From: Bacteroides caecigallinarum
GTDB taxonomy: Bacteria; Bacteroidota; Bacteroidia; Bacteroidales; Bacteroidaceae
Reading direction: 5' to 3'
DNA length: 64,000 bases
Assembly: GCF_021531075.1 (NCBI RefSeq)
Contig: NZ_JADYTJ010000003.1
Location: forward strand, 1 to 64,000
The notes below the pieces were generated by a model. It had not been told where the DNA came from. It saw only the letters and a program-made list of their open reading frames with translations, and did not search any database. Positions within the stretch are counted from its first letter, which is position 1. Each line of letters starts with the position of its first letter. Position numbers and translations under genes: made by a program. Below, piece by piece: positions 17,827-27,093 of this stretch.

Positions 17827-18492
17827 ATGAGTAATAATTGTAAGGATTCTCTTTATCAAAAGGCTATAGATGCCTATTGGAATCATGTAAACAGATACCA
17901 TACTTGGATGAATTATTATGCTTTATTCAATGGAGCTCTTTTTGTCGGATTTTGTACTTTGCTTACTGCTACTACTACAATAAAAGTTAATAGCGTAAGT
18001 CAATGGAATTTAGAAAACAATTATACTTTCTTACAGCTTACTGTTTGTATTATAGGCTTAGTTTCTTCTTTTGCATGGTTAGCTTCAATTTGTGGACATG
18101 AAAAATGGGAAGAGAATTGGATGAATTTAATTGAAAGTTTTGAGGTGGTTCCTCTATATAGACTGATAATAAGTGGGCAAAACGATTTTTCATTAAAGAA
18201 GGATTATAATGACCATGAATGTTATGATGGATTAAATAAGTATGGTAAAGTATTGGAAAAAGGAGATAAATTCAAAGCCTATTCTACTCATACAATAACA
18301 AAAATTTTTATTTGGTCGATTATAATAGGGTGGTTCTCATGTATTGCTTTTATTGTTGGATGTATTAAAAATTGTTGTTGTGCATGTTGTTGTATTTTAA
18401 TATCTTTATTTCTTCTTATCCTTTTATATTTCTGTGTTAGGAATAAAATGTATTCGAATGTAGAAGGGAAAATCTTAAAAATAAAAGAATAA
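17827..18492 (+). CDS. Four-helix membrane protein, first gene of the Hsp70-HerA operon
   Basis: A 221-residue membrane protein: helices around residues ~20-45 and ~60-80, a soluble loop of ~80 residues, then two C-terminal helices. The segment AYWNHVNRYHTWMNYYALFN before helix 1 resembles small membrane proteins I recall as RipA-like or as membrane subunits of conflict systems; this is tentative. The last helices contain a cysteine cluster (CIKNCCCACCC). The ATG at 17827 is preferred because the N-terminus then starts in a normal soluble helix; an in-frame ATG at 17788 would add 13 residues. The next gene follows after 3 bases. Confidence 0.75.
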   Translation: MSNNCKDSLYQKAIDAYWNHVNRYHTWMNYYALFNGALFVGFCTLLTATTTIKVNSVSQWNLENNYTFLQLTVCIIGLVSSFAWLASICGHEKWEENWMNLIESFEVVPLYRLIISGQNDFSLKKDYNDHECYDGLNKYGKVLEKGDKFKAYSTHTITKIFIWSIIIGWFSCIAFIVGCIKNCCCACCCILISLFLLILLYFCVRNKMYSNVEGKILKIKE

Positions 18493-18495
18493 ATT

Positions 18496-19272
18496 ATGGG
18501 AACGTTATCACAGTTATCATCATCGGATTTAGGTAATAAAGAACCTAAAGGAAAAAAGTTGGTTGGTTCCATTCATTCTGGTATGGCGAATGAGGTTCAA
18601 CGTAATGACGAGAGAGTATTTCAAGAATATTTGGATTACTTTAAACAAAATAAGGATGATATATTTTCAAATAAAGATAAAGCAGAGAATTTTATATCAG
18701 AATTATCAAATGTCAAAATTACAAGTAGCAAGATAAAAGCTAAAGTGTATTTCCTAATTTCAGTTTGTTATTATGCAGTGGAGGAAACTTCGTTGTCATA
18801 TGACTATGCTATAAAGGCTGTTAATAATGATTCTACAGAATCTGAGTTTAATCTTTTGTTAGCTGTGTTGGAAAATAAATTGAAGACTGACACATCCTCT
18901 TCAATTGCTATAAAGGCTTTAATAAACTTGAAAGGATTGTATTTTTCTTTGTTAGGGAAAACATTTTATGAGAATGAGTTACGTAACACAATAGATGGAG
19001 AAGTAGCTAAATTTAAATCGGTTAAAGTGTCTGAAGCAAGGAACTCTTTTTTCCTTAAATCATTGTTTTGGGTTCCTGTGTTGATATTTACTTTATTTAA
19101 ATACGTAAACTATGTTGAGCCTAGTGGATGGTTCTCTTTCAACTGGAAGCCTTTTATTTTTATGATATTACTTGTATTAGGAGGTTGTTATTTAATTGTT
19201 ATAAATTATTTCATAAAACAAGTGAATCATTCATCAGAAGAATGGGAAGAACTCTTTATTAATGAACACTAA
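18496..19272 (+). CDS. Membrane-anchored helical protein of the Hsp70-HerA operon
   Basis: A 258-residue protein of no family I recognise. Residues 1-165 are soluble and helical, with a region near 85-125 (KVYFLISVCYYAVEETSLSY) that could be TPR-like. Two transmembrane helices at residues ~185-235 anchor it, leaving a short acidic C-terminus (SSEEWEELFINEH). The soluble N-terminal part could be an assembly or sensing domain for the membrane complex inferred for this operon. The next gene starts 20 bases later. Confidence 0.68.
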   Translation: MGTLSQLSSSDLGNKEPKGKKLVGSIHSGMANEVQRNDERVFQEYLDYFKQNKDDIFSNKDKAENFISELSNVKITSSKIKAKVYFLISVCYYAVEETSLSYDYAIKAVNNDSTESEFNLLLAVLENKLKTDTSSSIAIKALINLKGLYFSLLGKTFYENELRNTIDGEVAKFKSVKVSEARNSFFLKSLFWVPVLIFTLFKYVNYVEPSGWFSFNWKPFIFMILLVLGGCYLIVINYFIKQVNHSSEEWEELFINEH

Positions 19273-19292
19273 TGATTTAAGTATAGGAAAAT

Positions 19293-20240
19293 ATGGAAGC
19301 ACGTTATTCTTTAGTTTCTTTATTTGAACAGAATAAAGAAGAGTTGGTAAAACAGCTGTCAGGACTGGATTTACTTACAGAAACAAGTAAAGTCCAAAAT
19401 ATAGTGAGTGGTTACTTTAAATCAATTTTTGATGAAGATGGGACTTTTAGACAAGGTTTGAGCAAGTCTGAAGATTATATTTTAAATTCTGCTTTGGAAC
19501 TTTTAAGAGTTCAAGAAGAAATGGCTAAACAGATCATTGTAAAGAAGCCGCAGGAAAAGAAGAAAGAGGAAAAATTAAAACTTGAATCAGTGTCTGATAA
19601 AGCTGTTTGCTCGTCTCCATCTCCTCTTGGATTAATGGCAGGAACTACAATAGGTGGTTTGGTTGGTACTATTGGCGGTACATGGTGGGCATTAGGTGGA
19701 GCTATAGCTGGTACCGCACTTGTACTTTATTGTGCTTATTATCCACCTAAATTTATGAAGAGGAAGGTTAAGTCACTACCCAAAGATACAGTATCAGTTA
19801 AGAAGGAAGAGCCTGTAAAAATGATAATTGATACAGAAAAGTTTTTGGATATTGTAAGGCGTATTTGTGAGAATGTGGATAACTTGATTAAAACTTTCCG
19901 TGCTCAAATCGGACTTGTTGTTGACAAATATGAACGACAGGAAAAACCTACATTGGAAAAAACTTATGGCTCGCTATTGGATTCCATTCAGTCTGTATTA
20001 GGAGTGGCATATTCAAATATCGATAGTGAAAAAAGGCTTGCAAAGATTGACGATCGCTTGGAACAATTGGCTGAATCTTTGGAAAATTATGGATTGGAGG
20101 TTGTGAAATATGCGGTAGAAAATAGTATGTGGTTTGAATGTCTAACTTCAAATAAGGTTTCAGAACCAACAATGATATGTCCTGCTATTGTAAAAAATGG
20201 GGAAGTAATAAGAAAAGGAAAAGTATTTGTAAAAGAATAA
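19293..20240 (+). CDS. Coiled-coil protein with glycine-zipper membrane segment
   Basis: A 315-residue protein. Residues ~1-110 are helical and charged. Residues ~113-150 form a Gly/Ala/Thr-rich hydrophobic hairpin (LMAGTTIGGLVGTIGG, WALGGAIAGTALVLYCAYY) of the glycine-zipper type. The remainder is long amphipathic helix and coiled coil ending in a small beta-rich tip. Glycine zippers favour membrane oligomers or pores; that role here is inferred. Six bases separate it from the Hsp70-like gene, whose product carries a comparable segment, so the two may pack together in the membrane. Confidence 0.7.
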   Translation: MEARYSLVSLFEQNKEELVKQLSGLDLLTETSKVQNIVSGYFKSIFDEDGTFRQGLSKSEDYILNSALELLRVQEEMAKQIIVKKPQEKKKEEKLKLESVSDKAVCSSPSPLGLMAGTTIGGLVGTIGGTWWALGGAIAGTALVLYCAYYPPKFMKRKVKSLPKDTVSVKKEEPVKMIIDTEKFLDIVRRICENVDNLIKTFRAQIGLVVDKYERQEKPTLEKTYGSLLDSIQSVLGVAYSNIDSEKRLAKIDDRLEQLAESLENYGLEVVKYAVENSMWFECLTSNKVSEPTMICPAIVKNGEVIRKGKVFVKE

Positions 20241-20246
20241 AAGAAT

Positions 20247-22202
20247 ATGTTGGAAGTTAAAGATTGGGCAATTGTTCCAGACAAGAATAAACATGAATAT
20301 GTGATAGGTATAGACTTTGGTCATGGTGAAACATCAGCGGCATATTGTTCTATTAGTTGGGGTATTCCCAGTGGTGAACTTAAAGATGCTGAAGATATAG
20401 AGTTTGGAAGCAATAAGAAAGTTGTTCCTTCAGCTATTTGTATAACATCAGATGACAAAGCTTATATAGGAACTGAGGCTTTTATTCCTGATATATTAAA
20501 AGAGTCAGAAGTTGAAGTTTGTTTTAAACAAAGACCAGTTAATATAAATGGAGAGAAAGAAAAGTTGATGATTAGGTACATGAGTGAGGTCTATAAGAGG
20601 ATTAGAGAGAAAAATCCGGCTTTATTTACAGATGGTAATCACTTAGTTTATATTGCAACTCCTTCAGGTTGGGATAATACAGCAAAGGATTTATATGGCA
20701 GAATGGCCCAAAAGGCTGGGTTGCCAATTGCAGGGATAACTTCTGAATCTCGTGCAGCTTTTGTTAGAGGACAAAATAGACCAGATTCAGGTTTACCTCA
20801 ATATATAGATAAAGGTGCCATTGTGTTCGATATGGGTTCAAGTACTTTGGATTTTACATATTTAAATAATGATACAGTTATAGATTTTGGATATGATTGT
20901 GGTGCTTCTTATGTAGAAAAGTGGATTTACAATGACAGAAAAAAAGAGAATGAGTATGTATCTCTTTTTGAGAATCGTTATCCTAAGTTAATTTCAAAAC
21001 TATTATTTGAAGCAAGATGTGCTAAAGAAGAAGTTTATTTTCACCCAGAGTCTCGTTTCAAGAAAACTATTAATTTTGAAGATATAATTGATGATGATGA
21101 TTTGGAAGATGGAAAATTAAAATTTATTTTCCAACCTGGAGAGTTGAATAATTCTTTGAAAGCTGCAGGCTATATAGATAAGATAGGGCAAGCGATGATT
21201 GATTTTAAATGCAATCACATTCATAATGCTCCAATATATGTGGCTTTCTTAACGGGTGGAGCTTCAAGAATGGATTTTATACGTTTGTTAGTAAAACAAT
21301 GTTGGAATCTTACTGATGATATGATTTATAGGGATCAAGATCCTTCTTTGACAATTTCTCGTGGTGTAGCTGAGGTTGCAAGAGCTGATATCCGTTCTGG
21401 TAGTATGGGCAATCCTAAAGAATTATTGAATAAATTGGTATCAGATTGTGATGTGTATTCTGTATTCTCTGATTCTTTAGTAGATAAGGTTGTAGATGAA
21501 GTAACAAGTACAATTGCATCATGCGTTACTCAATTTAGGGATACAGATAATGATGTATCAATTAATGATTTGGAAGTTTTTATTAATGATAATATTGAGA
21601 ACGATATGAGCCATGTTAGTGAATGGGCGATGGAATGTTATCAGTCTGCTTTTGAACAAAAAACGGCAGAGATAAGAGAAAAACTCGATAAAATGGTAGG
21701 CAATTATACTCAAAAAAGTGTTCAAATGAAGCAGGGGTATGTTTCGATAAATTCTATTAATAATATAGATATGAGTGTTGTTTCCGAACAGATGCGAGAA
21801 CTTTCCTCTACTTTAACTGATTCAAATTTTATGGAAGGTATAGTAGCAGGAGTAGCAGGTGCGGCTATTGGAGGTGCTGTTGCTATGTTGTTAGGAGGAC
21901 CGATTACTTGGTTGATTGGTGGTGGAGCTTTACTCGCTAATTGGTTGTTTGGCGATAATGATTCAGAGGAAGAAAAACGAAGGAAAGCTCGTATGAAGGA
22001 GTTGGATAGTGATGCTCGTCAGAAAGTATATAATCATTTCGAAGCGAATTGGTCTGACATAGAGAAAAATATTTATGATTCTGTATATGATGCTATAAAA
22101 GGTAATGACAATCTTAAAGAATTGATAAACAGTCAGAGTAAAGAAATTATAACGAGTTATACTAAGGAATGCATTTCCCAAATGAGATTAATGATTGAAT
22201 AA
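20247..22202 (+). CDS. Hsp70/actin-fold ATPase with C-terminal hydrophobic glycine-rich segment
   Basis: A 651-residue member of the Hsp70/actin ATPase superfamily. Phosphate-1 motif YVIGIDFGHGETSAAY (from residue ~17), phosphate-2 motif GAIVFDMGSSTLDFTYLN (~189-206), adenosine motif YVAFLTGGASRMDFI (~331-345), then the connecting helix TISRGVAEVARAD. It lacks a DnaK-type beta-sandwich substrate domain. Residues ~380-520 are helical, followed by a Gly/Ala hydrophobic stretch (~530-572) and a charged helical tail. So it is a divergent, probably membrane-associated Hsp70 rather than a housekeeping chaperone. One base separates it from the HerA-like gene. ATP hydrolysis is expected; its partner is probably the HerA-like ATPase. 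Confidence 0.85.
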   Translation: MLEVKDWAIVPDKNKHEYVIGIDFGHGETSAAYCSISWGIPSGELKDAEDIEFGSNKKVVPSAICITSDDKAYIGTEAFIPDILKESEVEVCFKQRPVNINGEKEKLMIRYMSEVYKRIREKNPALFTDGNHLVYIATPSGWDNTAKDLYGRMAQKAGLPIAGITSESRAAFVRGQNRPDSGLPQYIDKGAIVFDMGSSTLDFTYLNNDTVIDFGYDCGASYVEKWIYNDRKKENEYVSLFENRYPKLISKLLFEARCAKEEVYFHPESRFKKTINFEDIIDDDDLEDGKLKFIFQPGELNNSLKAAGYIDKIGQAMIDFKCNHIHNAPIYVAFLTGGASRMDFIRLLVKQCWNLTDDMIYRDQDPSLTISRGVAEVARADIRSGSMGNPKELLNKLVSDCDVYSVFSDSLVDKVVDEVTSTIASCVTQFRDTDNDVSINDLEVFINDNIENDMSHVSEWAMECYQSAFEQKTAEIREKLDKMVGNYTQKSVQMKQGYVSINSINNIDMSVVSEQMRELSSTLTDSNFMEGIVAGVAGAAIGGAVAMLLGGPITWLIGGGALLANWLFGDNDSEEEKRRKARMKELDSDARQKVYNHFEANWSDIEKNIYDSVYDAIKGNDNLKELINSQSKEIITSYTKECISQMRLMIE

Positions 22203-22203
22203 C

Positions 22204-24930
22204 ATGGAAACACTTAATTCAAATATACCTGAAGTTGCAGCTAAAGTAATGGCTGCAACTTCTGTTTCACAATCTTTATCTTTCTGTATGGAAAGAAAGT
22301 ATCTTAATGGTATTGGTGATACTAATCTGAATCCTTTATTCTCATTACGCGAAATTGAAACTACAACTAAAAATAGTGTTTCATGGATTGAAGTCGTTCA
22401 GGTAGGCAAACCTTTATCAGATAGTGCAGAAGATTGTTTTACAGCAATGCAGAAAATATTATATTCTTGTTTTATGCCTAAGGAAACACAGTTGCTATTT
22501 CTAATAATAGGAAACAAGAAACAGAATAAAATGTATTTAGGAGTACGGGCAATGGGGGCTTCTATAAAGAAGAATATAGTAAAATATTTAAATGAGTTTA
22601 TAAAAGGTGTATGGCCTGGATTACAGACTAAGATTATTAAAGATGATTCAACAGATGGTAATTTAAAGGATTTAACTGAAAAGGTTAATAATGAAACTCT
22701 AGAATATGTATATGCATTGACAGGTATTCCTTCTATGGAAAGCCAATATAAATCCATTTATCCTGCTACGATTGATAAATTGATGGCAGGAATGAGTCAA
22801 AGGAATTATGCTTATCTTGTTGTTGCTGATCCTATAGAAACAAATGAGGTAGATAGCATGTTGTTTCAATGCAGGGAAATGAATGGTCAGGCAGAATCTT
22901 TAAAGTCTTTTAATGTAACTGAGGGGGAGACTTATGGAACAAGTAATTCTCATTCTGTTACAGATGGATACAACTCTTCAACGAGTGAATCTGTTACAAA
23001 AAGGGACTATTCTAAATTAGGGAAACTGGCTGTACAAGGGACAGGCTTAGCATTTGCTGCTTCATTTTTTCCTGCTGCAAAATCGGTAATGGAAGGGGCT
23101 GTAGATGTGGGAGGAGAGTTGATTGCTGGTGCTGCGAGTTTATTGGGAATAGGAGCTGTGAATTCTATAGTTGCTTCTTTGACACCAACAAAATCAACTT
23201 CTACTACAAGTGGTACAAATCATTCTGAGAGTAATACTTATTCTACAAATGAAAGTAAATCTCAAAGTCTAAGCCGAAATATCGTAAATAAACATATTGA
23301 GTCTGTATCTGAACATTTGTTCTACCATTCCAAGCGGTTTGAAACAGGTAAGGCTATAGGAATGTGGAAAGTTGGTACTTATTTATTGGCAGAAAAGGAA
23401 TCTGATATAAAAGGTGGGGCAATGCAATTGCGTTCAATACTAAGTGGACAGGAATCTATATTTGAACCGATTAGAATAACTGACATTACAAATGTTATTG
23501 AGTCTTCAAAATCATTAGCACAGTTTGTTTCTCCTGTAATACGTATTGATAGTGTATTAAATGGTAAACCTTTTAATCATCCATTGGGGGATTCTTATAA
23601 AGAACTTAAAACAGTTCTTACAACAAAAGAATTATCCTACCTTATTAATTTCCCATTACGCTCAGTTCCAGGTATCAGTGTTATTGACAGTACGCCTGAT
23701 TTTAGTTTGAATATAGAAGTTGTTAATGAATCTTGTTTTGCATTAGGACGTTTATTGTATGGAGGATCAAAAACAGATTTATGTTATTCAATTCCTATAG
23801 ATTCTTTAGTTAAACATACGTTATTATCAGGAATAAATGGAAGTGGAAAGACTAATACTGTTCAGGCTATATTAAATGGAATTAATGGAAAACTTCCATT
23901 CCTTGTTATAGAACCTGCTAAAACTGAATATGTGGACTGGGCAATTCAATACAACAATGAGCATCCAGACACTCCAATAGATATTTATATTCCAGGTTGT
24001 AAGAAATATAAAACAGGGTTTGTTCCAAAACAATTGAAATTGAATCCGTTTGAATTAGTATGGCTGGATAAAGAACAAGAGCCTAATGTGCTTAGTCATA
24101 TAGACAGGTTAAAATCTACCTTTGCTGCCGCTTTCCCTATGTACGACATTCTTCCGGTTCTAATGGAGGATTTGATTTATACAGTTTATCAGAATAAGTC
24201 TACAGATTGGCTTACTCAAGAACCTGTTTTGGGAAGTACATTGCCACCTACGTTGAATAGTATGAGCGTCAGTGTAGATAAGGTAATAGCGAACAGGCAA
24301 TATGAGGAAAGGATTGAACGAAATATGAAGGCTTGTTTTCATACTCGTATTGACAGCCTAAAACGTGGTTGGAAAGGAGAAATGCTTAATACTGTCCATT
24401 CAACACCTTGGAATGAACTTTTCCAAAAGCCTTGTATCATAAACTTGTCGTATGTGGGTGATGATGTGGATAAATCGTTTTTCATGGCATTAATTCTTCA
24501 GTTCTTATATGAATATTGTACGGCGTTAGCTGAAACGCAAAGAATTGACTTTAACGATAATAGCTGTCGTCATTTGACTATTATAGAGGAAGCGCATAGA
24601 GTCATGGCTAAATGTGATAATCAGGAGTTGCCACAATACAAATCGGCTATGATGTTTAGTAATATGTTATCCGAAATTCGTGCGTACGGAGAAGGTATGC
24701 TTTTGGTTGATCAGGTTCCAACAAGACTGATACCGGATGCTATTAAAAATACGAACTTGAAGATAACACATCGTTTGGTGGCTGAGGATGATTGTAAGGC
24801 TATCGGTGAAGCTATGGGATTGAATGATGATCAGCGTAAAGTGATTTCAAAATTGCTTACAGGACAATGCATCGTTTCAAGTTCTCTGAATACAGAAGCT
24901 TATTGGGTGAAAGTTGATAAGGTTAAATGA
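22204..24930 (+). CDS. HerA/VirB4-type ATPase with hydrophobic insert
   Basis: A 908-residue P-loop ATPase. Walker A LLSGINGSGKTNTV (residues ~539-552), Walker B HLTIIEEAHRVM (~788-799) and a late segment DQVPTRLIPDAIKNTNLKIT are typical of HerA, VirB4 and TraC translocases. Upstream of the ATPase, Ser/Thr/Asn-rich stretches (~235-270 and ~328-360) flank a Gly/Ala-rich hydrophobic segment (~275-325). The protein could be a hexameric motor docked on a membrane. No relaxase or type IV secretion genes are nearby. The start is set at the ATG 1 base after the previous stop; a TTG at 22195 is also in frame. Confidence 0.85.
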   Translation: METLNSNIPEVAAKVMAATSVSQSLSFCMERKYLNGIGDTNLNPLFSLREIETTTKNSVSWIEVVQVGKPLSDSAEDCFTAMQKILYSCFMPKETQLLFLIIGNKKQNKMYLGVRAMGASIKKNIVKYLNEFIKGVWPGLQTKIIKDDSTDGNLKDLTEKVNNETLEYVYALTGIPSMESQYKSIYPATIDKLMAGMSQRNYAYLVVADPIETNEVDSMLFQCREMNGQAESLKSFNVTEGETYGTSNSHSVTDGYNSSTSESVTKRDYSKLGKLAVQGTGLAFAASFFPAAKSVMEGAVDVGGELIAGAASLLGIGAVNSIVASLTPTKSTSTTSGTNHSESNTYSTNESKSQSLSRNIVNKHIESVSEHLFYHSKRFETGKAIGMWKVGTYLLAEKESDIKGGAMQLRSILSGQESIFEPIRITDITNVIESSKSLAQFVSPVIRIDSVLNGKPFNHPLGDSYKELKTVLTTKELSYLINFPLRSVPGISVIDSTPDFSLNIEVVNESCFALGRLLYGGSKTDLCYSIPIDSLVKHTLLSGINGSGKTNTVQAILNGINGKLPFLVIEPAKTEYVDWAIQYNNEHPDTPIDIYIPGCKKYKTGFVPKQLKLNPFELVWLDKEQEPNVLSHIDRLKSTFAAAFPMYDILPVLMEDLIYTVYQNKSTDWLTQEPVLGSTLPPTLNSMSVSVDKVIANRQYEERIERNMKACFHTRIDSLKRGWKGEMLNTVHSTPWNELFQKPCIINLSYVGDDVDKSFFMALILQFLYEYCTALAETQRIDFNDNSCRHLTIIEEAHRVMAKCDNQELPQYKSAMMFSNMLSEIRAYGEGMLLVDQVPTRLIPDAIKNTNLKITHRLVAEDDCKAIGEAMGLNDDQRKVISKLLTGQCIVSSSLNTEAYWVKVDKVK

Positions 24931-24931
24931 C

Positions 24932-25699
24932 ATGTCTATGATGGAATATTATAATGGATTGGAATCTAATGAATTTTCAGAAGGTATAGAAAAAAAGACT
25001 TTTGTAACAAAGGCTGAAAAAGCATATATTTCTGAAGTGTTAGGAACAAAAGATAGTACTGCCATTGTAGCGAGAATTGATGAACTATCGACTGATGTTC
25101 CTCCAAAAGCTATTGACTTTAATAAGGAAATAGCTTCTTTGCTGAAGAGCGCAGGTGAAGATATTTCGCCAATTTATTTAGAAGCTCCACAGGATTGTAT
25201 TCAAATAAAAGATATTTCGGAAGAAATGAAAACCATAGAAGGATTGGATTTTAATGATTGGAAAGAATTATCTTTTGATGAACGGATGAGTGTTTTGCAA
25301 AAATTGGAAGAACAAATATCTGTGATTGCTCATAGGCCTTTTTGTGAGTTGGTTGCTAAAGATTTGGGTAACGGACATTTTGGATATTATTCAAAGAATA
25401 GTAATCTGATAGTTATAAATAGCGATGTTATAAAGTCTAACTCTTTTAATGATTATAGAGAAACATTGGATACTTTAGTTCATGAAGGACGTCATGCTTA
25501 CCAAAACTATAATTTATATGAAAGGGAAGTGCATCCAAGAGGAGGAGAGATATCCAACTGGAAATTGAATGAATTTAGTTATGGTTATCAGGATGTTGGG
25601 CATTATGGATTCAGAGCTTATGCATTGCAACCTTTGGAAGCTGACGCAAGGGCTTTTGCTGAAGATGTATTGAATGAATTTTTTAAGAATAGGGTATGA
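24932..25699 (+). CDS. Zincin metallopeptidase resembling polymorphic-toxin domains
   Basis: A 255-residue soluble protein without a signal peptide. The C-terminal half contains the zinc-peptidase motif HEGRH (residues 184-188, within TLVHEGRHAYQNY). Downstream come EVHPRGGEISNW and PLEADARAFAEDVL, where a Glu or Asp near residue 236 would be the third metal ligand. This arrangement resembles metallopeptidase domains at the C-terminus of polymorphic toxins, from memory of that family. The N-terminal ~100 residues are helical and unassigned. Its cellular target is unknown. The ATG at 24932 follows the previous stop by one base, and the stop overlaps the next start (ATGA). Confidence 0.8.
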   Translation: MSMMEYYNGLESNEFSEGIEKKTFVTKAEKAYISEVLGTKDSTAIVARIDELSTDVPPKAIDFNKEIASLLKSAGEDISPIYLEAPQDCIQIKDISEEMKTIEGLDFNDWKELSFDERMSVLQKLEEQISVIAHRPFCELVAKDLGNGHFGYYSKNSNLIVINSDVIKSNSFNDYRETLDTLVHEGRHAYQNYNLYEREVHPRGGEISNWKLNEFSYGYQDVGHYGFRAYALQPLEADARAFAEDVLNEFFKNRV

Positions 25700-25977
25700 T
25701 GGAAAATATTTCGAATATATTACAAAAACGTGGCTATTCTGAGAAACAATCAGCTAAGGTAGCTGCTGAATTGCATGATATAGATGATAGCTTAAAGCCA
25801 CTTCTAAATAAATGGTTGGTTTCTGAAGAAGAAAATGATTACCATGTAGAGGGATTTAGCTTATTAGAATTAAAACTTAAATTTGATATGACTTATCCTG
25901 CTGCTTTATTGACAATGGATTGGTTGATTAAAGAACCAGAAAATGCAATTAGAAGTATTAATAGAGGAATAAAATAG
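25696..25977 (+). CDS. Small acidic helical protein, possible partner of the zincin
   Basis: A 93-residue soluble protein (MMENISNILQKRGYSEKQSA and so on, ending NRGIK), mainly helical, with no motif I recognise. Its start codon overlaps the zincin stop (ATGA), implying translational coupling. An immunity or adaptor role is possible but purely positional. Confidence 0.65.
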   Translation: MMENISNILQKRGYSEKQSAKVAAELHDIDDSLKPLLNKWLVSEEENDYHVEGFSLLELKLKFDMTYPAALLTMDWLIKEPENAIRSINRGIK

Positions 25978-25986
25978 AATTATAAT

Positions 25987-26214
25987 ATGGCAACATTTAT
26001 ATTAACTCCTAAATGTAACATTCCTCTCAGTCATGGAATGAAAATAGAGAAAGGAACTCTGCCGTTTATTGTAGAGATTCCAACAAATCATCTTCCTTTT
26101 GATTCTATATCATCTAAGAATATGGTTAAGAATTGCTTGTTGGCAAGAGGAATAGACATTTCTGGTCATGAGAGTATTCTAAGCGGTGCTTATTTTGATT
26201 TTAAAAAGATATAG
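25987..26214 (+). CDS. Small conserved protein (possibly DUF6140)
   Basis: A 75-residue protein with a beta-rich start (MATFILTPKCNIPLSHGMKI) and a helix near the C-terminus. I associate this pattern with a small Bacteroidetes family I remember as DUF6140, of unknown function; the assignment is uncertain. It lies 9 bases after the preceding gene and 22 before the EF-Tu-like gene. Confidence 0.6.
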   Translation: MATFILTPKCNIPLSHGMKIEKGTLPFIVEIPTNHLPFDSISSKNMVKNCLLARGIDISGHESILSGAYFDFKKI

Positions 26215-26236
26215 TTTAATATTAGAACTGTTGAAT

Positions 26237-26809
26237 ATGGGAAATAATAGGGATATAGATAGAGATTTCTTCATGTCTATAGAAGATAAATTTGAAATCA
26301 CAGGTAGAGGTGTTGTTGTAACCGGTAGAATAGAAACTGGTGAAATTAATGTTGGTGATACTGTGATTATTCAGAATCTGAATAATAGCATTGTTTCTAC
26401 TGTAGTAGGAGTGGAAATGTTCAGAATGTTATTGGATAGAGGTGAAGCGGGAGATAACGTAGGTTTGCTTCTAAGAGGAGTAAGAAAAGAACAAATTGAT
26501 ACGGATTCTTGTATGATTAAGGCGGGAGAAGAGTCTTCTACTGACATAATAATGCGTTGTCCTAACTGCGGCCGTTGGGTAATGTGTGAGAGAAATGTTT
26601 ATAAAAATAAGATTGTTGATAAAATTATAAAGAATAAAGGAAAGATTGCAGGTGCTGTGTTAACCGTAACTACTGGAAATCCTACTTTTATTTCAGTTGG
26701 AAATGTTGTAGACAATGTAGTTAATGATGACTCTAGTAATGGGGTAGAGGAGGTTGGTAAAATATATTTCAATTGTCCTAGATGTTCTCATTCTTGGAGT
26801 GAGAAATAA
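26237..26809 (+). CDS. EF-Tu domain II-like protein with zinc-ribbon cysteines
   Basis: A 190-residue protein. Residues ~10-95 match domain II of EF-Tu: FFMSIEDKFEITGRGVVVTG, RIETGEINVGDTVII, then VGVEMFRMLLDRGEAGDNVG and LLRGVRKEQIDTD. The GTP-binding domain is absent. After it come cysteine pairs CPNCGRW (~108) and CPRCSHSW (~180), separated by a hydrophobic glycine-containing segment; together these may form a split zinc ribbon. The protein cannot work as an elongation factor by itself; it may imitate or sense EF-Tu or bind aminoacyl-tRNA ends. The ATG at 26237 gives the complete barrel and follows the previous stop. Confidence 0.85.
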   Translation: MGNNRDIDRDFFMSIEDKFEITGRGVVVTGRIETGEINVGDTVIIQNLNNSIVSTVVGVEMFRMLLDRGEAGDNVGLLLRGVRKEQIDTDSCMIKAGEESSTDIIMRCPNCGRWVMCERNVYKNKIVDKIIKNKGKIAGAVLTVTTGNPTFISVGNVVDNVVNDDSSNGVEEVGKIYFNCPRCSHSWSEK

Positions 26810-26862
26810 AATTTGTTATACAATAATTCCGATTATGAGAATATTATATAATTCAAAACATT

Positions 26863-27066
26863 ATGATTAGAGGTATTACACTTTTCCGATGTACTAAGTG
26901 TGGAAAAATATTTTCTGCACCAGATATAGAACTAAATGCAACAATTTTTTCTATGCCTCAACCCTGCAAGCGTTGTGGAAGTATAAGAACATATCCATTG
27001 TCAAGCTTTTTGTTTAAGTCCTCATATAAAAAGATCTGGGAACAAATGGAGAAAAATAAAACTTGA
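26863..27066 (+). CDS. Small zinc-ribbon protein
   Basis: A 67-residue protein with two CxxC pairs, CTKCGKIF and PCKRCGSI, spaced as in a zinc ribbon. Function unknown. It is the last small intact gene before the decayed Sel1-repeat sequence and may be an adaptor binding nucleic acid or protein. Confidence 0.65.
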   Translation: MIRGITLFRCTKCGKIFSAPDIELNATIFSMPQPCKRCGSIRTYPLSSFLFKSSYKKIWEQMEKNKT

Positions 27067-27093
27067 TTATATTTAAGGATTTCAAGATTGACC

